Positions 1 to 6,411 of a stretch of 9,189 nucleotides of DNA are shown piece after piece (position 1 is the first letter of the stretch; each line of letters begins with the position of its first letter). Origin of the DNA: an uncultured Eubacteriales bacterium. Its GTDB lineage: Bacteria > Bacillota > Clostridia > Lachnospirales > Lachnospiraceae. The stretch covers positions 1 to 9,189 of the forward strand of contig OMSP01000114.1 in the NCBI GenBank assembly GCA_900313775.1, read 5' to 3'. A program made the translations under genes and the position numbers. The notes under the pieces were generated by a model. The model had not been told where the DNA came from. It ran no database searches and worked only from the letters and a program-made list of their open reading frames with translations.

Positions 1-566
1 AGTGTCCCTGGATCGACGCTGTCATCGTGGTGACCTCTGAAGACTATCTGGAGGATGTCAGGAAACTGGGCGGTGATATCATTGCTGTGCCCGGCGGCAG
101 AGAGCGAGCCGATTCGGTGTGCGCGGGACTCGCGGCAGCGCGGGAGTTGCTTGGGAATGGCGGACAGGCATATGTATATATTCACGACGGAGCAAGACCT
201 CTGATCTCACGGGAGGTGCTCGACCGTGTCAGAGAAGGTGTGATGGCAGCAGGCGCCTGTGTATGCGGTATGCCGGTCAAAGATACGACCCGGATGGTAT
301 CGGGTGATCACCTGGCTGAGATCCTGCAGCGCGACTGTCTGCGCGCGATCCAGACCCCGCAGGCGTTCGACCTGGCGGAGATCACAGAGGCCTATGAACG
401 TTGTTTGCGGGGTGATGCAGGGCTTAAGGAAACCGCGACCGATGATGCCATGATCTACGAAGCTGCGACCGGGAGGCGAGTACTGATCGTAGAGGGAAGC
501 TATGCCAATATCAAACTGACGACGCCTGAGGACATGATCATTGCCGAAGCACTCATGGAGAGATAG
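1..566 (+). CDS. ispD: IspD, 2-C-methyl-D-erythritol 4-phosphate cytidylyltransferase (5'-truncated by window)
   Basis: IspD couples CTP to 2-C-methyl-D-erythritol 4-phosphate, giving CDP-methylerythritol, the third step of the cytosolic MEP (non-mevalonate) isoprenoid pathway. The reading frame is open to the left edge (first full codon at base 3), so the GTG at 27 is an internal valine and not the start. About 187 residues are present. The family is near 230, so roughly 40-45 N-terminal residues, including the glycine-rich CTP-binding loop, lie outside the window. Visible family motifs are GGRERADSV (from 93), HDGARP (183-200, with the conserved Asp and Arg of the active site), PVKDT (near 276-290), QTPQAF (351-368), TDDA (438-449) and GSYANIKLTTPED (495-533, whose Lys corresponds to a conserved substrate-binding Lys). 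The stop TAG at 564-566 directly abuts the uvrB start. Identity is secure. No fused IspF domain is present, since the protein ends at the normal IspD C-terminus. Confidence 0.95.
   Translation, partial: CPWIDAVIVVTSEDYLEDVRKLGGDIIAVPGGRERADSVCAGLAAARELLGNGGQAYVYIHDGARPLISREVLDRVREGVMAAGACVCGMPVKDTTRMVSGDHLAEILQRDCLRAIQTPQAFDLAEITEAYERCLRGDAGLKETATDDAMIYEAATGRRVLIVEGSYANIKLTTPEDMIIAEALMER
557..560 (+). promoter_or_regulatory. Ribosome binding site for uvrB
   Basis: GGAG sits six bases before the uvrB ATG, inside the last codons of ispD. Because ispD stops at 566 and uvrB starts at 567, the site lies wholly in coding sequence, and ribosomes finishing ispD would be placed on the uvrB start. Confidence 0.7.
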
Positions 567-2549
567 ATGGCGGAGTTCAAATTACATTCTGAATATGCGC
601 CGACCGGCGATCAGCCGCAGGCGATAAGGGCTTTATCAGACGGATTTCTCGAGGGCAATCAGTTTGAGACGCTTCTCGGCGTGACCGGTTCAGGCAAGAC
701 ATTCACGATGGCCAATGTGATCAAGGCTGTGGGCAAGCCGACGCTGATCATATCACACAACAAGACGCTTGCCGGACAACTCTACGGTGAGATGAAAGAG
801 TTTTTTCCGGACAATGCCGTGGAGTTCTTTGTCAGTTACTATGATTACTATCAGCCGGAGGCCTATGTGCCCTCGTCTGACACTTATATCGCGAAGGATT
901 CATCGATCAACGATGAGATAGACAAACTTCGTCATTCGGCGACTGCGGCTCTGTCGGAGCGGGACGATGTGATCATCGTAGCGAGCGTATCCTGTATCTA
1001 CGGACTGGGCAGTCCGATCGACTATCACAATATGGTCATCTCTCTGCGGCCGGGGCAGGAACGCGCACGGGACGATATCATCGAAAAACTTGTCGACCTG
1101 CAGTATGAGCGGGGAGATATGGACTTTAAGCGCGGGACTTTCCGCGTGCACGGAGATGTGCTCGATGTCTTCCCTGCGGGTTCTGATGTCCGTGCCGTGC
1201 GTGTGGAGTTTTTCGGCGATGAGATTGACCGGCTAGTCGAGTTTGACGCGCTGACAGGCAGCACCGTCAGTGAACTGCAGCATATTGCGATCTTTCCGGC
1301 CTCCCATTATGTCGTCTCCAGAGACGCGCAGGAGAGGGCTATTCACGCGGTGGAAGAGGAGCTTGCTGAGCGCATCGACTATTTTAAGAGAAATGATAAA
1401 CTGATCGAAGCGCAGCGCATCGAGGAGCGGACACGGTTCGACATGGAGATGCTGCGTGAGACAGGATTCTGCTCGGGAATAGAGAATTATTCGCGGCATC
1501 TGACAGGGTTGGAGCCGGGTCATCCGCCGTATACGCTGATGGACTATTTCCCCAATGAGTTTCTGCTGATCATCGACGAGTCCCATATGAGCGTACCGCA
1601 GATCGGCGGAATGTACAACGGGGACCGGTCACGCAAACGGACGCTGGTCAATTACGGTTTCCGGCTGCCGTCCGCACTCGATAACCGGCCGCTCTCCTTT
1701 GAGGAGTTCGAGGGGAAACTCGACCAGGTACTCTTTGTCTCGGCCACACCGGGGCAGTATGAAGCTGAGCACGAGCTGCTGCGGGCAGAACAGGTGATCC
1801 GTCCGACCGGCCTGCTGGATCCGCTGGTCGAAGTCAGACCGACCAAGGGTCAGATCGACGATCTGATCGGCGAAGTGCGCAGTGAAGCGAAGGCAGGACA
1901 CAAGACGATGATCACGACGCTGACCAAGCGTATGGCAGAGGATCTGACCGGTTTCATGCGCGATGTCGGTATCCGCGTGCGCTATCTGCATTCGGATATA
2001 GATACGCTGGAGCGGGCTGAGATCATACGGGATATGAGACTGGATAAATTCGATGTCCTGGTCGGCATCAACCTGCTCAGGGAGGGACTGGACATCCCGG
2101 AGATCGCTCTGGTCGCGATCCTGGACGCGGACAAGGAAGGATTCCTGCGCTCGGAGACATCGCTGATCCAGACGATCGGACGCGCTGCGAGGAACTCCGA
2201 AGGACGTGTGCTGATGTACGCCGATGTGATGACAGATTCGATGAGACGGGCGGTCGATGAGACCGCAAGACGCCGCGAGATCCAGGCGGCCTACAACGAA
2301 GAGCATGGGATCACGCCTCAGACGATCCAGAAGTCCGTGCGCGATCTGATCGCCATATCCAGGAAAGTAGAGGAAAGCAAGGAGCGTCTGGAGAAAGATC
2401 CGGAGTCCATGACATACGCAGAGATCAAAAAACTGATGGACAAGCTCAATCAACGCATGCGCCGCGCAGCGGCCGAGCTTGATTTTGAGACAGCTGCTGA
2501 ACTGCGTGATGAGCAGATCAAGCTGAAAGAGTATTTAAAAAATGACTGA
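567..2549 (+). CDS. uvrB: UvrB, excinuclease ABC subunit B
   Basis: UvrB is the damage-verifying, DNA-loading subunit of cytosolic nucleotide excision repair: UvrA delivers it to a lesion, and it then recruits UvrC to cut on both sides. The protein is 660 residues, full length for the family. In order it shows Walker A GVTGSGKT (residues 38-45), the tyrosine-rich beta-hairpin beginning YYDYYQPEAY (91-100) that inserts behind the lesion, the UvrA-interacting domain (roughly 150-250), the Walker B/DEAD-like DESH box (337-340), VSATPGQ (391-397), the second helicase domain with REGLDIPE (505-512) and QTIGRAARN motif VI (535-543), and a C-terminal UVR coiled-coil motif (about 620-655) that binds UvrC. 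All key motifs appear intact. The ATG at 567 gives the usual MAxFKLxSxYxPTGDQPxAI N-terminus. It follows ispD with zero spacing and overlaps uvrA by 8 bases, the usual UvrB-UvrA partnership in one operon. Confidence 0.98.
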   Translation: MAEFKLHSEYAPTGDQPQAIRALSDGFLEGNQFETLLGVTGSGKTFTMANVIKAVGKPTLIISHNKTLAGQLYGEMKEFFPDNAVEFFVSYYDYYQPEAYVPSSDTYIAKDSSINDEIDKLRHSATAALSERDDVIIVASVSCIYGLGSPIDYHNMVISLRPGQERARDDIIEKLVDLQYERGDMDFKRGTFRVHGDVLDVFPAGSDVRAVRVEFFGDEIDRLVEFDALTGSTVSELQHIAIFPASHYVVSRDAQERAIHAVEEELAERIDYFKRNDKLIEAQRIEERTRFDMEMLRETGFCSGIENYSRHLTGLEPGHPPYTLMDYFPNEFLLIIDESHMSVPQIGGMYNGDRSRKRTLVNYGFRLPSALDNRPLSFEEFEGKLDQVLFVSATPGQYEAEHELLRAEQVIRPTGLLDPLVEVRPTKGQIDDLIGEVRSEAKAGHKTMITTLTKRMAEDLTGFMRDVGIRVRYLHSDIDTLERAEIIRDMRLDKFDVLVGINLLREGLDIPEIALVAILDADKEGFLRSETSLIQTIGRAARNSEGRVLMYADVMTDSMRRAVDETARRREIQAAYNEEHGITPQTIQKSVRDLIAISRKVEESKERLEKDPESMTYAEIKKLMDKLNQRMRRAAAELDFETAAELRDEQIKLKEYLKND

Positions 2550-5415
2550 GAAAACATCTGTCGGGGGAAGCTATCAGAAACGGCACCCCGGAGACAATTA
2601 CATAAGGATCCGCGGAGCGAACGCGAACAATCTCCAAGGCGTCGATCTGGATATACCGCGCGATAAGCTGGTCGTGTTTACCGGCCTGTCGGGATCGGGC
2701 AAGTCCTCGCTTGCCTTTGACACCATTTACGCGGAAGGACAGCGGCGTTATATGGAATCACTGTCCTCCTACGCGCGTCAGTTCCTCGGACAGATGGAAA
2801 AGCCGGACGTCGAGAGCATCGACGGATTGTCGCCGGCGATATCGATCGACCAGAAGTCGACGAACCGCAACCCCCGGTCGACGGTCGGCACTGTAACAGA
2901 GATCTACGACTATATGCGTCTTCTGTATGCGCGTATCGGTATCGTGCACTGTCCCAACTGCGGGCGGGAGATCCAGCGACAGAGCGTTGATCAGATGGTC
3001 GATCAGATCATGAAACTGCCCGAAAAGACAAGGATCCAGCTGCTGGCTCCTGTGGTACGGGGCAAGAAGGGGCGTCATGAAAAACTCCTCGATTCAGCGC
3101 GGCGCAGCGGCTATGTGCGCGCCCGGATCGACGGCAGTCTCTATGAGCTGTCGGAGGATATCACACTCGACAAGAATATCAAACATACGATCGAGATCGT
3201 GATCGACCGGCTGGTCATCAAAGAAGGGATCGAGAGCCGCGTCAGCGATTCTGCCGAGAATGCGATGAAACTCTCCGGAGGTCTTCTGACGGTTGATGTT
3301 ATCGGCGGTGAGGAGATGACATTCTCACAGAATTTCTCCTGCCCTGACTGCGGGATCAGTATCGAGGAGATCGAGCCGCGTTCTTTCTCCTTCAACAATC
3401 CCTTCGGGGCTTGTCCGGAGTGTTCGGGACTCGGCTATAAGATGGAGTTTGATATCGACCTGATCATACCGGACCGTTCTCTCTCGATTCATGAGGGAGC
3501 GATCGCCGTTCCGGGCTGGCAGGCGGTGACCTCGCGCAAGGGGTTTGCCTACTCGCTTCTTAAGTCGCTCGGACGGGAGTATGGCTTTGATCTGGACACG
3601 CCGTTTGAAAAATATCCTGAGGAGGTGCAGAACGTTTTTATCGACGGCACCGGCGGCAGAGAAGTCATTGTCCACCACCACGGTCAGCGCGGTGTGGGGG
3701 ATTATCCGGTAGCCTTCGAGGGGCTGATCCGCAATCTCCACCAACGCTACCGCGAAACGTTTTCCGACAGAATGAAGGCGGAATACGAGTCCTATATGCG
3801 CATCACACCCTGTCCGGTCTGCCATGGTCAGCGGCTGAAGGAAAGTTCGCTGGCGGTGACTGTCGGTGGTATCAATATTGCAGAGATGACTTCCAAGACA
3901 GTGGACGGACTGATCTGTTTTCTGGAAGATCTGGAGCTCGGCAGGCAGGCCCGGACGATCGGCAATCTCATTTTAAAAGAGATCCGCGCGAGACTGAGTT
4001 TCCTTCATGATGTCGGACTCGGTTATCTGACGCTTGACCGGATGACCGGAACGCTTTCCGGAGGGGAAGCTCAGCGCATCCGGTTGTCAACGCAGATCGG
4101 GTCGGGGTTGGTCGGGGTGACCTATATCCTGGACGAGCCGAGCATAGGCCTGCACCAGAGGGATAACAGGAAACTGCTCGACTCGCTTGAGCGCCTGCGC
4201 GATCTTGGCAATACGCTGATCGTTGTCGAGCATGACGAGGAGACCATGCGGACGGCCGACTGTATCGTTGACATCGGTCCGGGAGCAGGGGAACACGGCG
4301 GGAGAGTTCTGGAGATCGGTACAGCGCATGATCTGGAACAGTGTACGGCGTCGGTCACCGGCGCTTATCTCAGCGGGAGACGATCGATTCCGATACCGGA
4401 AAAGAGACTTGAGCCGAGCGGATGGCTTACGGTCCGCGGCGCGGCCGAGCACAATCTGAAGCAGATAGATGTGAAGTTTCCTCTCGGAGTGCTGACCTGC
4501 GTGACCGGAGTTTCCGGATCAGGAAAGTCTTCGCTGGTCAATGAGATCGTATACAAGAGACTGGCAAGAGACCTGAACCGGGCACGAATCGTACCCGGCA
4601 AACATCAGAAGATAGACGGTGAGGAAGCGGTAGATAAAGTCATTGCGATCGATCAGTCCCCGATCGGGCGTACGCCCCGCTCCAATCCGGCGACCTATAC
4701 AGGAGTTTTTGATCTTATCCGTGATCTGTTTGCTGCCACGACTGATGCGAAGAAGCGCGGTTACAAAAAGGGGCGTTTCTCTTTCAATGTCCACGGCGGC
4801 CGCTGCGAAAAGTGCAAAGGCGACGGTATCATCAAGATCGAGATGCATTTCCTGCCCGATGTCTATGTGCCCTGTGAGGTCTGTCACGGCAAGAGATACA
4901 ACCGAGAGACGCTCGAAGTGCGCTATAAAGGCAAGAATATCTATGAAGTGCTGGACATGACTGTCGAGGAAGCTCTTCATTTCTTCGAGAATGTGCCTTC
5001 GGTGGCCAAGAAGCTTCAGACGCTTAACGATGTAGGGCTTGGCTATATCAAGCTCGGGCAGCCGTCGACTCAGCTCTCAGGCGGGGAGGCACAGCGCGTG
5101 AAGCTTGCGACCGAGCTCTCGAAGAGGTCGACAGGAAGGACCGTCTATATTCTGGATGAGCCGACGACAGGACTGCATTTTGAGGATGTCAAGAAGCTGG
5201 GCTTTATCCTCAAACGACTGGTCGGCGACGGCAACACCGTGATCGTGATCGAACACAATCTCGATGTGATCAAAACAGCGGACTATATCATTGATCTGGG
5301 ACCGGAAGGGGGAGACGCGGGCGGCCGGGTGATCGCGGCGGGCACCCCCGAGGAGGTGGCGAAAGTCGACTCATCCTATACCGGACAGTTTTTAAAGGAG
5401 ATCTTATGGCAATAG
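2542..5415 (+). CDS. uvrA: UvrA, excinuclease ABC subunit A
   Basis: UvrA is the dimeric ABC-type ATPase that scans DNA for distorting lesions and loads UvrB. The product is 957 residues, slightly longer than the roughly 940 typical. The N-terminal half has Walker A GLSGSGKSS (48-56), ABC signature LSGGEAQ (505-511) and Walker B YILDEPSIGLH (528-538). The C-terminal half has Walker A GVSGSGKSS (656-664), signature LSGGEAQ (845-851) and Walker B YILDEPTTGLH (869-879). Cysteine pairs at 267/270 with 291/294 and at 755/758 with 778/781 form two zinc modules. Further CxxC pairs at 137/140 and 424/427 likely make a third, as in the Bacillus-type enzyme. The ATG at 2542 is the only in-frame ATG, GTG or TTG before the conserved core. 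It has just a weak GAAAGAG about ten bases upstream, so translation probably depends on ribosomes leaving uvrB, whose last 8 bases it overlaps. The start leaves about 20 residues before the IRIRGA block, more than usual. No frameshift or lost catalytic residue was seen. Confidence 0.98.
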   Translation: MTEKTSVGGSYQKRHPGDNYIRIRGANANNLQGVDLDIPRDKLVVFTGLSGSGKSSLAFDTIYAEGQRRYMESLSSYARQFLGQMEKPDVESIDGLSPAISIDQKSTNRNPRSTVGTVTEIYDYMRLLYARIGIVHCPNCGREIQRQSVDQMVDQIMKLPEKTRIQLLAPVVRGKKGRHEKLLDSARRSGYVRARIDGSLYELSEDITLDKNIKHTIEIVIDRLVIKEGIESRVSDSAENAMKLSGGLLTVDVIGGEEMTFSQNFSCPDCGISIEEIEPRSFSFNNPFGACPECSGLGYKMEFDIDLIIPDRSLSIHEGAIAVPGWQAVTSRKGFAYSLLKSLGREYGFDLDTPFEKYPEEVQNVFIDGTGGREVIVHHHGQRGVGDYPVAFEGLIRNLHQRYRETFSDRMKAEYESYMRITPCPVCHGQRLKESSLAVTVGGINIAEMTSKTVDGLICFLEDLELGRQARTIGNLILKEIRARLSFLHDVGLGYLTLDRMTGTLSGGEAQRIRLSTQIGSGLVGVTYILDEPSIGLHQRDNRKLLDSLERLRDLGNTLIVVEHDEETMRTADCIVDIGPGAGEHGGRVLEIGTAHDLEQCTASVTGAYLSGRRSIPIPEKRLEPSGWLTVRGAAEHNLKQIDVKFPLGVLTCVTGVSGSGKSSLVNEIVYKRLARDLNRARIVPGKHQKIDGEEAVDKVIAIDQSPIGRTPRSNPATYTGVFDLIRDLFAATTDAKKRGYKKGRFSFNVHGGRCEKCKGDGIIKIEMHFLPDVYVPCEVCHGKRYNRETLEVRYKGKNIYEVLDMTVEEALHFFENVPSVAKKLQTLNDVGLGYIKLGQPSTQLSGGEAQRVKLATELSKRSTGRTVYILDEPTTGLHFEDVKKLGFILKRLVGDGNTVIVIEHNLDVIKTADYIIDLGPEGGDAGGRVIAAGTPEEVAKVDSSYTGQFLKEILWQ
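5394..5400 (+). promoter_or_regulatory. Ribosome binding site for the mreB-like gene
   Basis: AAAGGAG lies five bases upstream of the ATG at 5406, within the last codons of uvrA. It is a near-ideal site and fixes the start of the mreB-like gene, which overlaps uvrA by 10 bases. It is much stronger than anything before uvrA, suggesting this gene is initiated efficiently in its own right. Confidence 0.85.
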
Positions 5416-6401
5416 AAGTTGGAATCGATCTGGGAACAGACAGCGTATTGGTGTTTGTCAAAGGCAAGGGCGTTGTACTCAAGGAACCGTCGCTCGTTGC
5501 GTATGACAGGAGTCTTGACATGATCCGCGGCATCGGCGAGGAAGCATTGATGTTGTTGGCGCGCGGTGAGGCAAACCTGGCGGACCTCCATCCGATCAAA
5601 CGCGGTATAGTTGCCGACTATCGGATGGCTGAGGAGATGGTGCGCTATTTCGTGACCAAGGCGATCGGCCGGCGGAGCGTCCTTAAGCCGAAAGTGGCCT
5701 TAAGCGTCCCCTCTGGGGCGACGCAGGTCGAAAAGAGCGCGGCTCTGGAGGCCGGGTACTCGGTAGGTGCCCGTGATGTGCTTCTTGTTGAGGAACCGTT
5801 AGCTGCGGCGCTCGGAGCCGGAATAGATGCCGGCAGGCCGACAGGCAGTATCGTTGTCGATATCGGAGCCGGTAAGACTGATGTCGGAGTAGTCTCTCTC
5901 GGTTATCCCGTCATAGCGCGCAGACTGCGGGTAGCAGGCGATGATTTCACCAAGGCGATCGTTGATCATTTGCGCAAAACGCAGGATGTGATGATCAGCG
6001 ACAATCAGGCGGAAGAGATCAAAATACAGATCGGGACCGTCTATCCTCTTGCCAGTGATCTGACCATGAAAATCACCGCGAGAAATCTGCAGGACGGTAT
6101 GCCCTGCGAAGTTGAGATCTCCTCGGAACAGATCCGCGAAGCACTGTCTCCATTGAGTTCCCAGGTCGTGCAGGTGGTACAGTCCGTGCTTGAGCAGACT
6201 CCGCCGGAGCTCTGTGCAGATATTTTGTCACGCGGCATCATTCTTACAGGCGGAGGCAGCCGGATGCGAGGCATGGAAAAACTGATCGAGACCAAGACCA
6301 AGATCCGGACCATGACCGCGGGCGATCCGGTCCGGGCACTGGCTCTGGGTATCGGGAAAGTCCTTCAAAACGGGCGTTCCACCTATCTTCTGACGAGATA
6401 A
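5406..6401 (+). CDS. MreB/Mbl-family actin-like protein with divergent ATP loop
   Basis: This is a 331-residue bacterial actin homologue, about the length of MreB and Mbl. Typical members polymerise on ATP under the membrane and guide the cell-wall elongation machinery. Recognisable parts are the phosphate-1 loop GIDLGTDSV (6-14), the family stretch VFVKGKGVVLKEPS (16-29), VPSGATQVEK (101-110), the Glu-Glu-Pro region holding the catalytic Glu (129-131), the phosphate-2 loop DIGAGKTD (152-159), the AEEIK nucleotide-contact helix (202-206), TPPELCADI (265-273) and the adenosine loop LTGGGSRM (280-287). Canonical MreB and Mbl read DIGGGTTE or DIGGGTTD in phosphate 2 and GERTAE or GDRTAE before the helix. 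Here these are DIGAGKTD and SDNQAE, so nucleotide handling may differ. The N-terminus goes straight into the core with no amphipathic extension. Neither mreC nor mreD is adjacent. It sits between uvrA and recD2, overlapping the former and 10 bases from the latter. Membership of the family is secure. Whether it is the main MreB, an Mbl-type paralogue or something specialised cannot be settled here, so no symbol is given. Confidence 0.93.
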   Translation: MAIEVGIDLGTDSVLVFVKGKGVVLKEPSLVAYDRSLDMIRGIGEEALMLLARGEANLADLHPIKRGIVADYRMAEEMVRYFVTKAIGRRSVLKPKVALSVPSGATQVEKSAALEAGYSVGARDVLLVEEPLAAALGAGIDAGRPTGSIVVDIGAGKTDVGVVSLGYPVIARRLRVAGDDFTKAIVDHLRKTQDVMISDNQAEEIKIQIGTVYPLASDLTMKITARNLQDGMPCEVEISSEQIREALSPLSSQVVQVVQSVLEQTPPELCADILSRGIILTGGGSRMRGMEKLIETKTKIRTMTAGDPVRALALGIGKVLQNGRSTYLLTR

Positions 6402-6406
6402 AGGAG
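6400..6406 (+). promoter_or_regulatory. Ribosome binding site for recD2
   Basis: AAAGGAG begins within the TAA stop of the mreB-like gene and sits five bases before the ATG at 6412. Its sequence and spacing match the site of the preceding gene, supporting the ATG start and efficient, probably coupled, translation. Confidence 0.85.
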
Positions 6407-6411
6407 CCTGC

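Noticed and set aside
27..29. GTG at 27 as the ispD start
   Set aside because: The frame continues upstream to the window edge with IspD-like residues (CPWIDAVIVV), so the true start lies outside.
1629..2453. Minus-strand open frame of 274 codons opposite uvrB
   Set aside because: It lies wholly antisense to a secure gene, its translation has no recognisable domain, and long antisense frames are expected from the codon bias of this moderately GC-rich sequence. No ribosome binding site or transcription signal was seen.
4223..4459. Plus-strand 78-codon frame inside uvrA, and similar short frames (119-307, 259-453, 2711-2896, 4643-4960)
   Set aside because: These are alternative-frame shadows of uvrA and ispD with Arg/Ser-rich translations, no ribosome binding sites and no family features.
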